From contig NZ_NMQT01000009.1 of assembly GCF_002234405.1 (NCBI RefSeq), positions 1 through 64,000 on the forward strand: a stretch of 64,000 bases of DNA, given 5' to 3'. Of the stretch, positions 36,901 through 46,724 are shown one piece after another; positions within the stretch are counted from its first letter, which is position 1; each line of letters begins with the position of its first letter. The notes beneath the pieces were generated by a model that did no database searches, had not been told where the DNA came from, and saw nothing but the letters and a program-made list of their open reading frames with translations. The translations under genes were made by a program, and so were the position numbers. Origin of the DNA: Amycolatopsis thailandensis (GTDB lineage Bacteria; Actinomycetota; Actinomycetes; Mycobacteriales; Pseudonocardiaceae).

Positions 36901-39900
36901 GCCCAGCGGTCGGCCAGTCCTCCGGCCGGGCCCGCCAACGTCGCCGTCAGCCTCGGCCCGTCCTCGGTGTCCTCGCAGGCGACGCCGATCCGCAGGACGT
37001 GGTCGCCCGCCGGGGGCACCGCCGCGTACCCGGCGACCTGCCACTCCCCCGCGCCGGCCGGGATCCGGCCGTCGTACCGGAGAGCGATCCGCGATTTCGC
37101 GAGCCCGGCCAGCAGCGGTCCGGCCTGGGCGTTGAGATAGCGCAGCGGACCGTAGCCCGCGGGCGTCCTCCGGACGGTCTCCTTGACCGCCTTGAGCATC
37201 GCGAGCGGTTCGCCGGTCGCGGTGATCCGCACCGGGCGGATCGACGTCAGCGCGCCGACGGTGTCCGCGGGATCCACTCGCTCGTGGAGGTCGACGAGGA
37301 GGTCGCCGTCGACAGCGGTCTTCAGCGCCGTCAGGAGGACGTCGGTCACTTCGCCGTGGACGGCGAGGAGCTTCCGGGTGTCATCGACGGACAGGGTGAT
37401 CCTGCGTAGGACTTCGCCGTCGGCCGGGATCTCGAAAGCACCGGGCGCCAACGTGTCGGCCCAATGCTCGATCTCGCCGAGCAGCGCGGGATCCTGCGCC
37501 GTTTCGGTGACGCGGCGCGCGATGGTCCGCAGCGAGGTCCGCACCGGTGTGAACACCGGCGGGTGGCCGCCGGCCACGGCTTCCCACGCGATCGCGAGGT
37601 CGGCCGCCAGGATCGTCAGGCTCCGCGCGTCCAGCAGGACCGGATGCGCGACCAGGAGCAGCCTGCCCGGTTCGTCGAACCAGACGGCTTGCAGCAGCTT
37701 GTCCGTCAGCCTGTCCACCGCGGCCCGGTGTTCGGCCTCGACGGACCCGGTCGCGTGCCGGAGCAGGTCAGCGGCCTGGACGGTCCCTTGTGGACGGATT
37801 TCGAGCGACCACAGCACCGAGGCGACCCGTGTCAGGTCGAGCCGCAGGCCGTCGTGGTGGTCGAGCACGAGTTGCAGGGCGGCGGCGAGGGTCTCCACGT
37901 CGGCCCCGGACGGCACGGTCAGCAGCACGGACTCCGGCTGTACCGCGTCGCCCAGTTCCCGAAGCCGGAGCATTTCGGGCAGGAGCGGGAGCGCGCCGAT
38001 GCCGTCGGCGTCGGCCACCGGCTCCGCCGGGGTGGCGGAAGCGGCGAGCGCGGCCGGGGTCCGGAGTTCGAACACGTCCTTGGGGCTCAGTTCGAACCCC
38101 GCGCGCCGGGCACGGCTCGACACGGCGATCGACGAGATGCTGTCGCCGCCCAGCAGGAAGAAGTCGCCGTGCGCACCGACGGTGTCCAGACCGAGGACGT
38201 CCGCGAAGATCCGCGCGAGGGCGCGCTCCCGGTCGTTCCCCGGCATCGCGGCAGACCGCTCGATCGAGGGCGCGGGCAGCGCCCGGACGTCGAGCTTTCC
38301 GCTGGGCGTCAACGGGAACTCGTCGAGGACCACGAACGACGACGGGATCATCGGAGCGGGCAACGCCTCGCTCACCGCGGCTCGCAGCCGCTCAAGGTCC
38401 GCGCCACCGGCCACGTAGCCGACGAGCGCGCCGTCCTTCGCCACGACAGCGGCGGCCGTGACCTCCGGCTGCGCGGCGAGGACCGCTTCGATCTCGCCGA
38501 GCTCGATCCGGTTGCCGCGGATCTTCACCTGCCGGTCGGTGCGGCCGAGGTACTCGATCTCGCCGTCGGCGCGGCGCCGGACGAGGTCACCGGTGCGGTA
38601 CAGCCGCTGTCCCGGTTCGCCGAACGGGTCCGCGACGAACCGCTCGGCGGTCAGCCCTGGCCGACCGTGATAGCCACGGGCCAGCTGGACACCGGCGAGG
38701 TACAACTCGCCCGCAACACCGTCGGGCACCGGGCGGAGACAGGCGTCGAGGACGTGCGTCCGGGTGTTCCACACCGGACGTCCGATGGGGACTCCCCCGC
38801 CCTCGGCCGCGGTGGTGTCGAAGAAGGTCACGTCCACGGCGGCCTCGGTGGGGCCGTAGAGGTTGTGCAGCGGGACACCGGTGAGCGAACGCCAGCGCGC
38901 GACGGTCTCGCCGGTCAAAGCCTCGCCGCTGGAGAAGACCCGGCGCAACGACCCGAGATCATCGGGAGCGGGCTCGCTGCCGAGGAACGCGGCCAGCATG
39001 GACGGGACGAAGTGCAGCGTGGTGATCTCGCGCTCCCGGATGAGCCGCGCGAGGTACGCCGGATCGCGATGGCCGTCCGGTTCGGCCAGCACCACCGTGG
39101 CGCCTTCGCAGAGCGCCCAGAAAAACTCCCAGACGGACACGTCGAAGCTCGACGGCGTCTTCTGGAGAACCCGGTCCGAGGCCGTGAGCCGGTACTCGTG
39201 CTGCATCCACGCGAGCCGGTTGACGATCGCGCGATGCGAGACGGCCACGCCCTTCGGCCGTCCGGTCGATCCGGAAGTGTAGATCAGGTAGGCGGCGTTG
39301 TCCGGCCCGGCGGCCACGCCCGGGACGTCGTCGGTGGCGGACTCGCCGGTCACGGAGACCTGGGTCAGCCCGGCGACGGAGGGGATCCGCGAAGCCGTAC
39401 CGGGTTCGGAGAGCACAAGACGCGCGCCGGAGTCGGCGAGCATGAATTCGAGCCGCTCGGCCGGATAGTCGAGGTCGATCGGCAGGTACGCGGCCCCGGC
39501 CTTGAGGACGGCCAGGAGCGCGACCATCAGTTCGGCCGACCTCGGCACGGCGACGGCCACGATCCCGTCGGGACCGGCACCGAGGGAACGCAGCCTTCGG
39601 GCCAGCCGCTCCGCGCGGTCGTCGAGGTCCGCATAGGACAGTTCGGTGTCTTCGAACACCACGGCCGTGGCGGACGGCGTCTTGCGGACCTGTTCGGCGA
39701 AGGCCCCGGCGAGTGTCCGCTCCGGCACCGGATGCGACGTCGCGTTGAGCTCGGCGAGGCGGCCGCGTTCGGCGGGCGAGAGCAGGTCGACGGCGGCGAC
39801 CGGCAGGCCGGGGTTCGCGGTGACCGTCTCCAGAAGCCGCGCGAACCGTTCCGCGACATGCCCGGCCGCGACCGCGTCGATCCGGGCGGCGTCGAACTTG

Positions 39901-42900
39901 AGGCTGAACGCCAGGTCCTCCCCAGGTGTCGCGATCATCGCGACGGGGAAGTGCACCGCGTCGGTGACCTCGACGCCGGTGAGCCGGATGGCTCCGGAAG
40001 CGCGCTCGTCGTCACGCGGGAAGTTCTCGACGACCACGAGGGTGTCGAACAGGTCTTCCTGCCCGGCGCCGGCGAGGCGCTGGAGTTCGCCGAGGCCGAG
40101 ATGCCGGTGGTCCAGCAAGGTCGCTTGCTCGTCCTGCAGCCGCCGCAGCACGGCGGCGACGGTTTCGGACGGGGTCCAGCGCAGCCGCACCGGCACGGTG
40201 TTGATGTACAGGCCGACCGCCGATTCGAGGCCGTCGGCGCCGGTGTCGCGGCCGGAGACCGTGCTGCCGAACAGGACGTCGTCCCGGCCGATGAGCCCGC
40301 CGAGGAGCAGCCCCCAGGCGCCGTGCAGGACGGTGCCGAGGGTGAGTCCGTGCGCTCGCGCCATGGCGGACAGCTCCGCCGTGGCCCCCGCGCCGAGGTT
40401 CAGGTGAACTCGCGACGGCCGCCTTTCGGCCGCGAGCCCTCCCTCGATCAGCCGGGTGGGTTCGTCCACTCCGGACAGCGCGTTCCGCCAGGCTTTCCGG
40501 GACGCCTCGTGATCGCGCGAAGCGAGCCGCCGCAGGTGGTCCGCGCGGGTGGCCGGTTCCGGCAGCGGCGCGCCCGCTCCCGCGTATCCCGCCAGCAGCT
40601 CGCGGAGCAGCACCACGACCGACCAGCCGTCGGCGATGATGTGGTGGAACGTGAGCGCCAGCCTGGCACGATTCTCTCCGGCCCGGACGAAGGTGGCTCG
40701 CAGCAAAGGCGGCCGGGCGAAGTCGAACCGGCGCGCGCGATCGGCCTCGAAGGCGTTCGCGGCGTCTTCGGCGGCCACTTCGCGCCAGGGCAGTTCGGCG
40801 TGCCGGGGCACCGTCTGGACGACCTGGCCGCCGTCGAGCTGCCGGAACCCGGACCGCAGCGACGAGTACCGGTCCAGCAGCGCCTGCACCGACTGGCGCA
40901 GCGCGTCGGCGTCGACGTCGCCTTCGAGGTCCAGGATCTCCTGGACCGTGTAGATGTCGGCGGCCTGGCCGCCTTCGAACTCCGCGTGGAAGAAGAAGCC
41001 TTCCTGCAACGGCGTCACGGGCAGGACGTCGGCGTATTCGGCGAGCGACGCGCGTTCGGCGCCGGTCAGCTCCAGCAGCGGCCGGTCGTCCACAGTGGAC
41101 TCGGCGATGACAGTCTCCGCGCAGGCGGCGAGAGCCTCGGGAGTCCGGTGCTGGAACACCTGCCGTGGCGTGATGGCGAGCCCGTTTTCCGCGGCGCCGA
41201 GCACCAGCCTGATGGACAGGATGCTGTCGCCGCCGAGGGTGAAGAAGTCGTCGTCGGCACCGGCCGAGGCCAGCCCGAGGACCCGCGCGACGACGTCGCA
41301 CAGAATCCGTTCCCGCTCGGTGCGCGGCGCGCGGCCGGTGGCGGCGGCACCGAAATCGGGCAGGGGTAACGCCGTGCGGTCCAGTTTGCCGTTCGGCATG
41401 ATCGGCAGCCGGTCGAGCGCGAGGAACGCCGACGGCACCATGTAGTGCGGCAGCGCCGTTTCCGCGTGGGCGCGCAGGTCCTTCAGCAGCGACGGCGATC
41501 CGTCCGTCTCCGGGACGACGTACGCCACCAGGCGCCGGTCCCCCGCCTTGACCTCACGCGGCACGACGGCGATCCGCTCGACCCCGGGATACGCGGCGAG
41601 CGCGGATTCGATCTCGCCCGGTTCGATCCGGAACCCGCGGATCTTGACCTGGTGATCGGTGCGGCCGAGGAAGTCGAGGTTCCCGTCCGCGCGCCAGCGG
41701 ACCCGGTCACCGGTGCGGTACATGCGCTCGCCACCGCCGGTGAAGGGATCGGCGACGAACCGCTCCGCCGAGAGCCCCGGACGTCCGGCGTAACCCCGGG
41801 CGAGGCCTCGGCCGCCGACGTACAGCTCACCTTCGACGCCGACCGGGACCGGCCGCAGGGCGGTGTCGAGGACGTAGCATCGGGTGTTCGGATCCGGCCT
41901 GCCGATCGGGATGGGCCCGGTCCAGCCGGGCTCCGCCGCCCAGAGCGTCGAGTTCACCGTCGCTTCGGTGAGGCCGTACGCGGCGACGACCCTCAGGTCC
42001 TCGGCCCAGCGCGCGATCAGTTCCGGTGGGACGGTCTCGGTGCCGACGATCAGCACCGCGCCCTTCGGCAGTTCGCAGTCCTCCGGCAGGGCCGCGACCA
42101 GTGACGGCGGCAGGATCATGTGCGTCGCCGCGTTGCCGGCGATGTAGCCGGTGAGTTCGACGCCCGCGACCCGGCGGTGCGACGGCACCACGATCAGCGT
42201 CCCGCCGACGCACAGGGACATGACCAGATCCCAGACCGTCACGTCGAACCCGGTCGAGGCGAACTGCACCACCCGGCTGTCCTCGCCGATGCCGATCCGC
42301 TCGGTCGCCGTGCTGATCAGGCTGCCGATCCCGTCGTGGGTCAGGACGACGCCCTTCGGCTTGCCCGTCGAACCCGATGTGTAGATGACGTACGCGGCCC
42401 GGTTCAGCGCTATCCCGCTGACGTCCACAGGGGACGCGCCGAGCTCCGCGAGTTCGGCCACGACGGCCGGATCGTCGAGAAGGACCCGGTCGACGCCCGC
42501 GCCGGACGGCAGCTGCGCGGCTTCGTCCTCTGTGGACACCACGATTCCCGCGCCCGCGTGGGAAAGCATGTACGCGAGGCGATCCTCGGGGTGGTCGAGG
42601 TCGAGCGGGAGGTACGCGGCCCCGGCCTTCATGACGGCCAGGAGCGCGACGACGAGATCCGCCGAGCGCGGCATGGCCACGGCGACGACGTCCTCGTCAC
42701 CGACACCGCGCTGTCGCAACAGGCGGGCGAGACGGTTGGCGGCGGCGTCGAGCTCGGCGTAGGTCAGCCGGACGTCCTCGCAGACGACGGCCTCGGCGTC
42801 CGGTTTCCGCGCCACGATCCGGTCGAACGCCTCGGGCCAGGACACCTCGGGCGAATCCGCCACCGCGGTCCCGAGCTCCAGCATCCGGGCCCGTTCGCCG

Positions 42901-44159
42901 GCCGGGAGCAGGTCGATCGCGGCCAGCGGCAGTTCGGCCCCCTCCACCAGCGCGTCCAGCACCGCGGCGAACCGGTCGCGGTGCTCGGCGAGCTCGTCGT
43001 CGGTGGAAACGGCCGCGTCGGCGTCGAAGTCGAGGCGGAGGCCCCTGCCCTCACCGGCGTCGTACACGGCGATGGCGACGTCGCTGATCGGCCCGAGTTC
43101 GAGGTTGTGCACCGTGGCGCTCGCGTCGCCGAACGCGAGTTCGCCGTCCACGGCCATGAAGTTGACGCTCAGCCCGACGAGTTCGTGCACCCCGCCACTC
43201 GCGCCGAGTTCGCGCGCGAGATCCTCGCCGCGATACCGGCTGTGTTCCAGCAGCGCGGAAACCTTCTCCGCCACCTGGGCGACGAGCAGCGCCGGTGTCG
43301 TCTCGGGCCGCACTGTCAGCCGTAGCGGCAGGACGTTGGAGACCATGCCAGGCTGTTCGCGCAGGGCGCGGGTGGCGCGCGCGGTGACCGGCAGGCCGAG
43401 CACGAGGTCTTCGGCGCCGGTCACGCGGTGGGCGTACGCCGCCACGGCGGCGATCGCGACGCGGGACAGCCGCGTTCCCGAGTCCAGCGCGAACTTCCGC
43501 AGACGGCCGGTCTTCGCCGCGGGCAGCTCCCACGAGTGCCGCCGCAGCCGGATCAGGCCGGACGACGCGCGGCCGAGCAGCCGCACCGGATTCGGCCTGC
43601 CCTCGAGTTCACCCAGCCAGTACTCGCGGTCGGCTTCATCGGCTTCCGCGGCCTCGACCAATCCGGAGAGCGGCCAGGAGACTTCCTCTTCGGTACCCGA
43701 GTACAGCGCTGCCGCGCGACGGGTCAGGACGGCCTGTCCGTGCGCGTCCATCACCAGGTGGTGGTAGCGCTGGAACCAGCGGACCCTGTCCTCGGCGAGG
43801 ATCAGCAAGGCTTGCCCGGTGAGGGGGCCCCGGCCGAGGTCGGCCACCACGGCCAGTTCGGCCCGCGCCCACTCGTCGGCCGCGCGCTCCGGATCCGGCT
43901 CACCGGTGAAGTCGAGAACGGCGACCTCGCCGGGAGTGACCGGGCGCTGGACCGGCGTGTCGCCGTCCAGCCCGACCGTCACGTGCAGGCATTCGGCCTC
44001 GGCGACCGCCCTCCGAACGGCGTCACCCAGCCGGGTGACATCGATGTCGCCACGCAGCTCCGCGACCCAGCCGATCGTGTAGACCGGATCGGCCGGGTCG
44101 AGCTGCTGCGCGAGCCAGATCCCCTGCTGTGCCGGGGTCAGGGGAAAGCCGCGGTTCAT
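21918..44159 (-). CDS. six-module siderophore NRPS (albachelin-type)
   Basis: 7413 residues. Domain order with approximate residues: C1 1-425, A1 440-940, T1 (Ser 979); C2 1020-1465, A2 1480-1960, T2 (2007), degenerate E2 2050-2440; C3 2455-2890, A3 2900-3830 interrupted by an N-methyltransferase (VLEIGVGTG near 3450), T3 (3868); C4, A4, T4 (4871); C5, A5, T5 (5862); C6, A6, T6 (6916), E6 6965-7400. There is no thioesterase. Specificity residues read Ser-type for A2, A4 and A5 (DVWH.SLVD) and DMENLGLIN for A3, the hydroxyornithine code. Three Ser plus three ornithine-type positions, one N-methylated, equals albachelin. ATG at 44159 follows GGAGG; an upstream ATG at 44183 is less likely. Co-transcribed with the monooxygenase (36 nt upstream) and MbtH. 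Confidence 0.95.
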   Translation of the reverse strand: MNRGFPLTPAQQGIWLAQQLDPADPVYTIGWVAELRGDIDVTRLGDAVRRAVAEAECLHVTVGLDGDTPVQRPVTPGEVAVLDFTGEPDPERAADEWARAELAVVADLGRGPLTGQALLILAEDRVRWFQRYHHLVMDAHGQAVLTRRAAALYSGTEEEVSWPLSGLVEAAEADEADREYWLGELEGRPNPVRLLGRASSGLIRLRRHSWELPAAKTGRLRKFALDSGTRLSRVAIAAVAAYAHRVTGAEDLVLGLPVTARATRALREQPGMVSNVLPLRLTVRPETTPALLVAQVAEKVSALLEHSRYRGEDLARELGASGGVHELVGLSVNFMAVDGELAFGDASATVHNLELGPISDVAIAVYDAGEGRGLRLDFDADAAVSTDDELAEHRDRFAAVLDALVEGAELPLAAIDLLPAGERARMLELGTAVADSPEVSWPEAFDRIVARKPDAEAVVCEDVRLTYAELDAAANRLARLLRQRGVGDEDVVAVAMPRSADLVVALLAVMKAGAAYLPLDLDHPEDRLAYMLSHAGAGIVVSTEDEAAQLPSGAGVDRVLLDDPAVVAELAELGASPVDVSGIALNRAAYVIYTSGSTGKPKGVVLTHDGIGSLISTATERIGIGEDSRVVQFASTGFDVTVWDLVMSLCVGGTLIVVPSHRRVAGVELTGYIAGNAATHMILPPSLVAALPEDCELPKGAVLIVGTETVPPELIARWAEDLRVVAAYGLTEATVNSTLWAAEPGWTGPIPIGRPDPNTRCYVLDTALRPVPVGVEGELYVGGRGLARGYAGRPGLSAERFVADPFTGGGERMYRTGDRVRWRADGNLDFLGRTDHQVKIRGFRIEPGEIESALAAYPGVERIAVVPREVKAGDRRLVAYVVPETDGSPSLLKDLRAHAETALPHYMVPSAFLALDRLPIMPNGKLDRTALPLPDFGAAATGRAPRTERERILCDVVARVLGLASAGADDDFFTLGGDSILSIRLVLGAAENGLAITPRQVFQHRTPEALAACAETVIAESTVDDRPLLELTGAERASLAEYADVLPVTPLQEGFFFHAEFEGGQAADIYTVQEILDLEGDVDADALRQSVQALLDRYSSLRSGFRQLDGGQVVQTVPRHAELPWREVAAEDAANAFEADRARRFDFARPPLLRATFVRAGENRARLALTFHHIIADGWSVVVLLRELLAGYAGAGAPLPEPATRADHLRRLASRDHEASRKAWRNALSGVDEPTRLIEGGLAAERRPSRVHLNLGAGATAELSAMARAHGLTLGTVLHGAWGLLLGGLIGRDDVLFGSTVSGRDTGADGLESAVGLYINTVPVRLRWTPSETVAAVLRRLQDEQATLLDHRHLGLGELQRLAGAGQEDLFDTLVVVENFPRDDERASGAIRLTGVEVTDAVHFPVAMIATPGEDLAFSLKFDAARIDAVAAGHVAERFARLLETVTANPGLPVAAVDLLSPAERGRLAELNATSHPVPERTLAGAFAEQVRKTPSATAVVFEDTELSYADLDDRAERLARRLRSLGAGPDGIVAVAVPRSAELMVALLAVLKAGAAYLPIDLDYPAERLEFMLADSGARLVLSEPGTASRIPSVAGLTQVSVTGESATDDVPGVAAGPDNAAYLIYTSGSTGRPKGVAVSHRAIVNRLAWMQHEYRLTASDRVLQKTPSSFDVSVWEFFWALCEGATVVLAEPDGHRDPAYLARLIREREITTLHFVPSMLAAFLGSEPAPDDLGSLRRVFSSGEALTGETVARWRSLTGVPLHNLYGPTEAAVDVTFFDTTAAEGGGVPIGRPVWNTRTHVLDACLRPVPDGVAGELYLAGVQLARGYHGRPGLTAERFVADPFGEPGQRLYRTGDLVRRRADGEIEYLGRTDRQVKIRGNRIELGEIEAVLAAQPEVTAAAVVAKDGALVGYVAGGADLERLRAAVSEALPAPMIPSSFVVLDEFPLTPSGKLDVRALPAPSIERSAAMPGNDRERALARIFADVLGLDTVGAHGDFFLLGGDSISSIAVSSRARRAGFELSPKDVFELRTPAALAASATPAEPVADADGIGALPLLPEMLRLRELGDAVQPESVLLTVPSGADVETLAAALQLVLDHHDGLRLDLTRVASVLWSLEIRPQGTVQAADLLRHATGSVEAEHRAAVDRLTDKLLQAVWFDEPGRLLLVAHPVLLDARSLTILAADLAIAWEAVAGGHPPVFTPVRTSLRTIARRVTETAQDPALLGEIEHWADTLAPGAFEIPADGEVLRRITLSVDDTRKLLAVHGEVTDVLLTALKTAVDGDLLVDLHERVDPADTVGALTSIRPVRITATGEPLAMLKAVKETVRRTPAGYGPLRYLNAQAGPLLAGLAKSRIALRYDGRIPAGAGEWQVAGYAAVPPAGDHVLRIGVACEDTEDGPRLTATLAGPAGGLADRWATALGDLAAAGTGARIGLTPSDLELVSLTQEEIVRVERSSPAPVADVWPLSPLQEGLFFHSSYNSDRVDIYTIQEAIDFDHRLDAARLEAAVSALLRRIPSLGAGFTSEGLRGPVQFVATEVEPPLSEVDLSALPEDERRVRLDELMAEDRATRFDLGAPPLFRLKLVRLGDGRDRVVLNRHLLLWDGWSAWLFIEQLFALYDLGGDDRTLPAAGSYVDFLRWLDRQDIEAATEAWREALSGLAEPTVIGPEGRDLVPATPVNLDTVLPGDLSRGLREQARRHGLTVNSVLNAAWGLVLSTMTGRHDVVFGAAVAGRPAAVPEIENTIGLFLNTVPTRVRLDAAESVLDLVRRLQSERMDLTPYEFMSLGVLQREAGHRVLFDTLFVLRNADGDERRDGLRHRHGITDLLNIDATHYPLTLVVTPGEEIRITLSYRDDVIDADEAASVLGRFTSLVTQIIDDPAKPVASLATVSTEDRAALEAGWAEAEHPVVEDTIADLLAAQAERTPGATAVVFGEEQLTYAELDARINRMARLLLAKGAAPEQVIALGLPRSIEMVVALFAVLRTGAAYLPLELDYPADRLAVMLEDAGPLCLVTTKDVSATLPDATPRVFVDDHEDRAFGDGPISDAERPLFARGRADRLEHPAYVIYTSGSTGKPKGVVTPYRGLTNMQLNHQGAIFAPAIASAGGRRLRIAHTVSFAFDMSWEELLWLVEGHEVHVCDEELRRDARALVAYCDEHEVDVVNVTPTYAHLLIEEGLLEGHRPALVLLGGEAVSESVWSRLRDTDGTYGYNLYGPTEYTINTLGGGTTDSDTPTVGKPIWNTRAYIVDAWLRPVRDGVAGELYIAGEGLARGYLGRPGLTAERFVADPFVPGGGRMYRTGDLVRRRADGNLDFLGRTDDQVKIRGYRVELGEIETALSRYPEVAQAAVIARPDPSAPGLQRLIGYVVPAELSGDARAEAEADQVGEWRQIYSDEYTEIPTALFTEDFAGWDSSYDGDPIPLEHMREWRQATVDRIAELKPERVLEIGVGTGLLMGQIAPLAREYWGTDLAAPVIAKLNRELEQDPELAAKVNLRAQPAHVFDGLPAGRFDTIVINSVIQYFPSVDYLTDVITKAIGLLAPGGALFVGDVRDLRLARAFHTAIQLTRADATSDVAQVRRAIERGAALEKELLIDPDYFTALARQLPEVAAQVRIKRARLHNELSRYRYDAVLVKEPAGTLAVAQAPRLSWEEVGSLTVLEEQLTGAETLRVSRIPDARQAPEVEATRALDAGAPLIDVLDLFRAPTGIEPEDVHELGERLGFRVYCTWSADGAFEAVFVHKGQMDALVTGVHQPVSLSANLAKYATSPTAARGGGELVQRLRDRLKTELPDYMVPAAFVTLGALPLTDNGKLNTRALPEADQAVRLAESRPAETAEEETLCALFAEVLGLDDVGVEDNFFDLGGHSLLATRLISRARTELGAELAIRDLFEAPTVAELAARAGGGEPARPPVVRVERPERIPLSAAQRSLWLVDRMDANAVAYNFPLTFRLLGQLDLEALRAALGDVLGRHDVLRTVFDEHDGEPYQRVLDTPEVPFGVEECDEAGLDARIATLSRTPFDLSREIPVRLRVLRIGESDQVISLVLHHSATDEWSDRPFLGDLTSAYQARIAGESPLWTDLPVQYADFALWQKDFLDQRGAAQVAFWADALRGAPDELTLPLDRPRPLRPTGRGGKVRFPLSGELSAAVRDLAAKAGASPFMVLQAAVAALLHRTGAGDDIPLGAPIAGRTDAALDDLVGFFVNTLVLRTDLSGDPTFTALLDRVREADLAAFSHGDLPFERVVEELNPPRVPGRNPLFQVMVGYHRQADASEVLGLPAEWFEMDTGMAKFDLHFTMVDDGDTATLMLEYAEDLADEATAGRLLARLTSLLEQVTDEPDRPVALLEVLVGDELARVTEWNRTAREVPATTLPELFEAQVARTPDASAVVFEGSELSYAEFNARANRLARWLVERGVGAESVVAVSLPRSLDLVVALYAVHKAGGAYLPVDRDYPADRVAFMLEDASPAVVLDELPDLDGYSGENLGRTVDPSSPAYVIYTSGSTGRPKGVVVPHAGIVNRLLWMQDEYDLAADDRVLQKTPSSFDVSVWEFFWPLITGATLVVAKPEGHKDPAYLAELIRTAGITTVHFVPSMLALFLETAECTGLRRVICSGEALPSELAARVDVPLYNLYGPTEASVDVTAWQAGAETTPSVPIGRPVWNTRTYVLDAGLNPVPPGVPGELYLAGTQLARGYLARPGLTAERFVADPFGEPGERMYRTGDLARWSDDGVLEFLGRVDDQVKIRGFRVELGEVEAALIASASVTRAVVVAREDRLVAYVVGSDDGLRDALAAKLPEHMVPSAFVVLDEIPLTPNGKLDRKALPAPEFATTNGREPRNAREETLCALFADVLGVERVGIDDGFFTLGGHSLLVMRLVSRISASLDATVSVRDVFDAPTVAALAERLAEPSALPVLSAGNRPDLLPLSPAQQRLWFLYRLEGVTPTYNIPLAWRLHGELDADALRAAIGDVVDRHETLRTVFTEEGDVVAQRILTDARPDVVFAEAVDLPSQLSAEAGRGFALDEELPIRAAVFAVSPREHVLLLVLHHVATDEGSQGPLMADLATAYEARLAGHGPQWTELPVQYADYALWQRELLGSTASGHLEFWQEALAGLPDELALPSDRPRPAESSHRGGLVTFPVDAVLTERLRETARRHDVSMFMLAQAAVAVLLHRLGAGDDIPLGAPSSGRTDERLEPLVGFFVNSLVLRTDLSGDPVFTDLLARVRATDLAAFEHQDLPFERLVDAVNPERSLARHPLFQVMVVYLPESGDGPVLPGLRAEQEDFAQGVAKFDLEFGFLENDGGISGAIEYSADLFDHSTAEGFARRLVAVLEQVAADPAIPVGAFDILGEDERALLVRWNDTAHDVPAATLPELFEAQVARTPDASAVVFESSELSYAEFNGRANRLARWLVEQGVGAESVVAVSLPRSLDLVVALYAVHKAGAAYLPLDTDYPADRLAFMLEDASPVVVLDELPALKGYSAENLGTAVDPSSSAYVIYTSGSTGRPKGVVVPHAGIVNRLLWMQDEYDLAADDRVLQKTPSSFDVSVWEFFWPLITGATLVVAKPDGHRDPRYLEELIREQRITTLHFVPSMLEAFLAEEPGWHDVRRVLCSGEALPPELAARVDVPLHNLYGPTEASVDVTSWAVVDDTVPIGRPVWNTRVHVLDARLRQVPPGVTGELYLAGAQLARGYLGRAGLTAERFVANPFATGERMYRTGDLARWRADGALDYLGRADDQVKLRGFRIELGEIEAVLSARVVLREGRLVAYLAGEADVEEARRLAEAALPEYMVPSAFVVLDAFPVTPNGKLDRKALPAPEFTVSDDAPRTPREELLASLVAGVLGLEKVGVHDDFFRLGGDSIVAMQLVGRVRRAGLLLSPRDVFRHRTVAALAEVSSVRLDAPTPESGKPLVELDAGERAEILDLAPDTVEVWPLTPLQAGLLFHATMDGDGPDVYTVQVSFDLEGPLDPARLRDAAQALVDRHAVLRTGYRYLASGRPVALVARSVTVPWRFVDSTGSTGSTDVEAELAHDRRRFDPASAPVSRFLLVALPDGRHRLVFTHQHVLLDGWSVPQLFAELSQLYAGADLAPARQYRDHLGWLGEQDREAAEAAWRQALDGLSEPTHLVPHDPQRVPALPERLSLELSEQATGALSELARSRGLTLNTLVQTAWSIVLGRLTGRSDVVFGATVAGRPPELAGVERMIGLFINTIPVRIAVDPAEKLGALLDRVQDEQSGLLAHQHFGLADIQRGAGLGELFDTLMVFESYPGADEDETGAGLRGEIVRHEDSTHYPLTWAVEPGTRLKLTAEYRVDLFDAGLPERLLPAMERVLAAMVSDVDIRVGRIGILADADLDLILREWNGTALDVEPSTVAGLFDEQVRRSPGATAVVSGEVAWSFTELNERANRLARALVAHGIGPEDFVALALPRSADVLLAILAVHKAGAAYLPLDPDYPADRLAAMLADAWPKVILTEPELLESLPRTEIETLALCALVTEDRPVHDLTDRDRVRPLGPEHPAYVIYTSGSTGTPKGVVVPHRGVVNLFHSHRTTLHRPAVEATGKPHLRVGHAWSFSFDASWQPQLWLLDGHAVHIVDEETRRDPELLAAMIERDGFDFIEVTPSFFAQMAEAGLLDGDRCPLAVIGVGGEAVPESLWRLLATLDGTEAFNLYGPTESTVDALVARIGDSDKPLVGRPVANTRAYVLDASLRPVPPGVTGELYLAGSGLARGYLGRAALTSERFVADPFGPAGARMYRTGDLARWTADGRLDFGGRADDQAKIRGFRVEPGEIEAVLERHDGVAQAVVLVREDRPRVKQLVAYVVSTVDRAELRRFAAETLPEYMVPAAFVTLDALPVLSNGKLDRKALPAPDYAELTGGRAPETALERTLCALFAEVLDVPELGADDDFFALGGDSIVAMRLVGRARAAGLKITPHEVFARRTVAALAEVAESLEDDGAIALTPIMHALRELGGPIAGYHQAALLRTPSGMTGEQLETVLGAVVDRHDMLRARLDRPADGWVLRVPGSVEVVIERVDVSAGDLLAMIELHAEPTRSRLDPDAGVMLSATWFDAGSAGPGRLLLMIHHLAVDGVSWRILLPDLASAWESVAGGETPELPSVPTSFRRWSRALSTQDRGGELDRWKTVLGGADPLVLDRPLDPARDVLGTVKKLTLTLPASRTAPLLSRVPSAYGATINDVLLTGLALAVARWRRDGGQAVLVDVEGHGREEDLAGGADLSRTVGWFTSVVPVCLDLGDLDLDDAFAGGAAAGVALGRVKAHLDGLPDGGIGHGLLRYLDPRTGPELAKFAKPQIEFNYLGRIGVPEATDWSYAAEAEAAEIGADEDMPVSHALTINARTEDRPGGPELGAQWSWPDAVLTEESVRDLAEDWFAALDALTRRADTPDTPKENKA
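21960..26400 (-). other. NRPS module 6: C - A(hOrn-type?) - T - E, no TE
   Basis: C6 motif is QHVLLDGW (first His is Gln, catalytic His kept). A6 residues read about D-A-Q-E-G-G-L-V-D, not a standard code; hydroxyornithine is assigned by analogy to albachelin. The terminal E domain is intact (HHLAVDG, EGHGRE, TVGWFTS, NYLGR), predicting a D-configured last residue. The chain ends 20-30 residues later, with no thioesterase, reductase or terminal condensation domain. Confidence 0.8.
26470..29400 (-). other. NRPS module 5: C - A(Ser) - T
   Basis: C5 has HHVATDE; A5 reads D-V-W-H-L-S-L-V-D, a common serine code. The loop after [12 protein letters not shown] is about six residues shorter than in A4. 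T5 carries GGDSI although no epimerase follows. Confidence 0.85.
29450..32430 (-). other. NRPS module 4: C - A(Ser) - T
   Basis: L-accepting C domain with HHSATDE, A4 with Ser-type residues (D-V-W-H-I-S-L-V-D), T4 with GGHSLL. Much of the adenylation DNA is nearly identical to module 5. Confidence 0.85.
32470..36810 (-). other. NRPS module 3: C - A(hOrn) with N-MT - T
   Basis: C3 reads [11 protein letters not shown] near residue 2601; aligned on DGW the second (catalytic) His is Leu. A3 gives D-M-E-N-L-G-L-I-N, identical to the known N5-hydroxyornithine code of coelichelin synthetase. A SAM-dependent N-methyltransferase of about 370 residues is inserted between core motifs A8 and A10, predicting N-alpha-methyl-hydroxyornithine. 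Confidence 0.85.
36830..41110 (-). other. NRPS module 2: C - A(Ser) - T - degenerate E
   Basis: C2 has an intact HHIIADGW. A2 reads D-V-W-H-F-S-L-V-D, the serine code. The E domain after T2 has lost its catalytic motifs: HHxxxDG is HPVLLDA, the EGHGRE motif is replaced by LHERVD, and NYLGR by RYDGR. Serine at this position may therefore stay L unless another site epimerises it. Confidence 0.85.
41120..44159 (-). other. NRPS module 1: starter C - A (hOrn-type?) - T
   Basis: C1 keeps HHLVMDA (near residue 135); as the first domain it probably acylates the loading residue, matching the N-acetyl group of albachelin. A1 residues at the specificity positions read about D-V-W-I-I-G-A-V-N, not a textbook code; formyl-hydroxyornithine is assigned from the product match and position only. 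T1 carries GGDSI, the form usually found before epimerase or D-accepting condensation domains. Confidence 0.75.
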
Positions 44160-44195
44160 CGGGGTTGCCTCCACCGTTCGCAAGCGCTGGGATCG

Positions 44196-45539
44196 TCAGG
44201 CCGGTCCGGTACCGCTCACGGCGTACTCCGGCCGGGACGCGCCGGCGGCGCGGCGGTCCACAACGGACTGGAGGATCTCGCCGACCCGGACCGCGGTGTT
44301 GGACAGCAGTGACGACGTGATGCCGTGGGTGTGCTCGGTGCCGCCCTGGAGGTAGACCCCGCCGTCCAGCGGCGGTTCGGTGACGATCCGGTAGTCGCGT
44401 TCGACGCGGAGCCTGCCCTCGTCGTCGCGTTTGCAGGCGGACGCGAGCTCGCCGAGCAGCGGCGTCGGGTCCGCCGGGCCGTACCCGGTGGCGTACACGA
44501 CGAAATCGGCGTCGAGCGTGGTCCGCTCCCCGGTCTCCAGCGCCTCGATGGTGACCCGGACCTCGGATCCGGTGTCGGTGACTTCGGTGGGGCGGGAGAC
44601 GTTGATCAGCTTCAGCCGCTCGACCCCCTGCACCTTCTCGCGGTAGACGCGCCGGTACAGCTCGTCGATCAGGTCGATGTCCACGGCCGAGTAGTTGGTC
44701 GCGCCGTGGTAGCGCATCAGCCGGTCCTTGACCTCTTCCGGCGCCTCGTAGAACCGCCCGACCGCCTCGGGGTCGAAGATCCGGTTGGCGAACGCGCTGT
44801 CGTCGGCGGGGCTGTAGCCGTATCGCGCGAAGACCGCGCACACCTCGGCCCGCGGGAAGCGATCGTGCAGCAGCGCGCTGACCTCCGCCGCGCTCTGCCC
44901 GGCACCGACGACGACGAACCGGCGGGGCTCCTCGGCGGCCATGCCCTCCACGCGATGCAGCAGTTCGCTGTTGTGCCAGATACGCGCGCCCGGCGTCACG
45001 CCTTCGGGGAGGTTCGGCCGCAGTCCGGTGCCCATCACCAGATTGCGGGCACGCAGGTTCACCAGTTCACCGTCGGTACGGGCGTGGACGTCGAAGAACA
45101 CGATCTCGTCACCGTCGAAGACCGGCGTGACCGAAAGCACTTCGGTGCCATACGAAACCAGGTCGTCGACCTTTTCCGCCGCCCATTCGAAGTAGTCGTG
45201 GAACTCGATCCGCAACGGGAACAGGTTCTTGTGGTTGATGAAGTCGACCAGCCGGTCCTTGCTGTGCAGATACGAAAGGAAGCTGAAGGAGCTCGTCGGG
45301 TTCCGCATCGTCGCCAGGTCCTTGAGGAAGGAGACCTGCATGGTGGCATTGTCGATCAGCATCCCGCGGTGCCAGCCGAACCGGGGCTGGCGCTCGAGGA
45401 AGTGGGCGGTGACGGTCTCGGCTCCGGGCGCGGCGTTGTGCTCGGTGACCGCGATGGCGAGCGCCAGGTTCGAGGGACCGAACCCGACCCCGACCACGTC
45501 GTAGACCGGAACCCGTTCACCGACCACTGCTCGTGCCAT
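44196..45539 (-). CDS. L-ornithine N5-monooxygenase
   Basis: 447 residues of the FAD/NADPH-dependent N-hydroxylating monooxygenase family that makes N5-hydroxyornithine for hydroxamate siderophores. Visible: FAD motif GVGFGPSNLALAIA near residue 17, NADPH motif VVGAGQSAAEV near 212, and the C-terminal DFVVYATGY near 350. ATG at 45539 has AGGGG upstream. It is the first gene of the monooxygenase-NRPS-MbtH operon and its promoter carries tandem candidate iron boxes. All three ornithine-derived residues of the predicted product need this enzyme. Confidence 0.95.
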   Translation of the reverse strand: MARAVVGERVPVYDVVGVGFGPSNLALAIAVTEHNAAPGAETVTAHFLERQPRFGWHRGMLIDNATMQVSFLKDLATMRNPTSSFSFLSYLHSKDRLVDFINHKNLFPLRIEFHDYFEWAAEKVDDLVSYGTEVLSVTPVFDGDEIVFFDVHARTDGELVNLRARNLVMGTGLRPNLPEGVTPGARIWHNSELLHRVEGMAAEEPRRFVVVGAGQSAAEVSALLHDRFPRAEVCAVFARYGYSPADDSAFANRIFDPEAVGRFYEAPEEVKDRLMRYHGATNYSAVDIDLIDELYRRVYREKVQGVERLKLINVSRPTEVTDTGSEVRVTIEALETGERTTLDADFVVYATGYGPADPTPLLGELASACKRDDEGRLRVERDYRIVTEPPLDGGVYLQGGTEHTHGITSSLLSNTAVRVGEILQSVVDRRAAGASRPEYAVSGTGPA

Positions 45540-45589
45540 CTTGAACCCCTAGCGCGGCTCAGCCGCATCTCGGTACTTCGTTACAAAGA

Positions 45590-45608
45590 CCAGGGAACCC
45601 TAACCTAA
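45590..45608 (-). promoter_or_regulatory. candidate iron box for biosynthetic operon
   Basis: Read on the minus strand, TTAGGTTAGGGTTCCCTGG matches the first ten bases of the iron-box consensus exactly and 14 of 19 overall. It lies 51 bp upstream of the monooxygenase start. Confidence 0.65.
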
Positions 45609-45609
45609 G

Positions 45610-45628
45610 TTAGGTGAGGCTCAACTAG
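45610..45628 (+). promoter_or_regulatory. candidate iron box for formyltransferase/divergent promoter
   Basis: TTAGGTGAGGCTCAACTAG matches the TTAGGTTAGGCTCACCTAA form of the iron box at 16 of 19 positions. It is 48 bp upstream of the formyltransferase start and one base from the opposite-facing box, so one repressor cluster probably silences both transcripts under iron-replete conditions. Confidence 0.8.
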
Positions 45629-45676
45629 TACTTTCAGTGGTGATGTTCATCCCTCGACCAGGAGGAGGCCGGTCCC

Positions 45677-46624
45677 ATGCGGGTCGCCATGTTCGGATAC
45701 CAGACCTGGGGACACCGCACCCTGCGGGCCTTGATCGACGCGGGCCACGACGTCGCCCTCGTCGTCACCCACCCGAAAAGTGACCACGCCTACGAGAAGA
45801 TCTGGGCCGACTCGGTCGCGGATCTCGCCGAGGCCAACGGGATCCGCACCCTGCTGCGCCAGCGTCCCGACGACGCGGAACTGCTGGCGGAGCTGAAGGA
45901 AGCCGATCTCGACCTGATCGTCGCGAACAACTGGCGCACCTGGCTGCCGCCCGAGATCTTCGAGATGCCGCGCCACGGCACGCTGAACGTCCACGACTCG
46001 CTGCTGCCCGCCTACGCCGGGTTCTCGCCGCTGATCTGGGCGCTCATCAACGGCGAGAAGGAAGTCGGGCTCACCGCCCACATGATGGACGCCGACCTCG
46101 ACGCGGGCGACATCGTCCTCCAGCGTTCGGTCGAGGTCGGCCCGAAGGACACGACCACCGATCTCTTCCACCGGACGGTCGATCTCATCGCGCCGATCAC
46201 CACCGACGCCATCGAGCTGATCGCGAAGGGGAACTTCACCCCGGTCAAACAGGACAGGTCGAAGGCCAGCTTCTTCCACAAGCGTGCCCTCGAAGACAGT
46301 CTCATCGACTGGTCCTGGCCCGCCGACGAGATCGAGCGGCTGGTGCGCGCGCAGTCCGACCCGTACCCCAACGCCTTCACCCACCACCGCGGGAAGCAGC
46401 TGCGCGTCGTCCGCTCCTCGGTGTCGGACGGTCTCTACGGCGGCACCCCCGGCCGGATCTTCATCCGGGAGGGTGAGGGCGTCGTGATCGTCGCCGGTCC
46501 CGAGGCCCGCCGCGGGCGTTCGCACGGGCTCGTCATCGAGCGCGTCCGGACCGAGGACGGTACCGAACTCGCCGCCACCGAATACTTCCGGACCATGGGC
46601 GGCTACCTCACCGCCCGCCCCTGA
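45677..46624 (+). CDS. N5-hydroxyornithine formyltransferase (Fmt-like)
   Basis: 315 residues resembling methionyl-tRNA formyltransferase and CchA. The N-terminal formyl-transfer domain carries LNVHDSLLPAYAGFSPL near residue 103 (Asn/His catalytic region) and DADLDAGDIV near 138 (catalytic Asp); a C-terminal OB-like domain follows. In coelichelin-type pathways such enzymes use 10-formyl-tetrahydrofolate to formylate N5-hydroxyornithine. ATG at 45677 follows GGAGGAGG. Divergent from the monooxygenase operon across the iron-box promoter, which argues for a siderophore role rather than initiator-tRNA formylation. Confidence 0.93.
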   Translation: MRVAMFGYQTWGHRTLRALIDAGHDVALVVTHPKSDHAYEKIWADSVADLAEANGIRTLLRQRPDDAELLAELKEADLDLIVANNWRTWLPPEIFEMPRHGTLNVHDSLLPAYAGFSPLIWALINGEKEVGLTAHMMDADLDAGDIVLQRSVEVGPKDTTTDLFHRTVDLIAPITTDAIELIAKGNFTPVKQDRSKASFFHKRALEDSLIDWSWPADEIERLVRAQSDPYPNAFTHHRGKQLRVVRSSVSDGLYGGTPGRIFIREGEGVVIVAGPEARRGRSHGLVIERVRTEDGTELAATEYFRTMGGYLTARP

Positions 46625-46724
46625 CCTGCGGTTTCAGGGTCCCGCGAAAAAACTCGTCGCGGGACCGATGAGTTCTCGCGAAGGGCGCCGTTACATCGGG
46701 TAAGAACACTCGATGGGAGGCGCC

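Noticed and set aside
33654..41369. Very long plus-strand open frames (1251 and 1301 codons) opposite the NRPS
   Set aside because: They are antisense shadows of high-GC NRPS coding sequence, full of Arg/Asp/Pro runs and without any recognisable domain.
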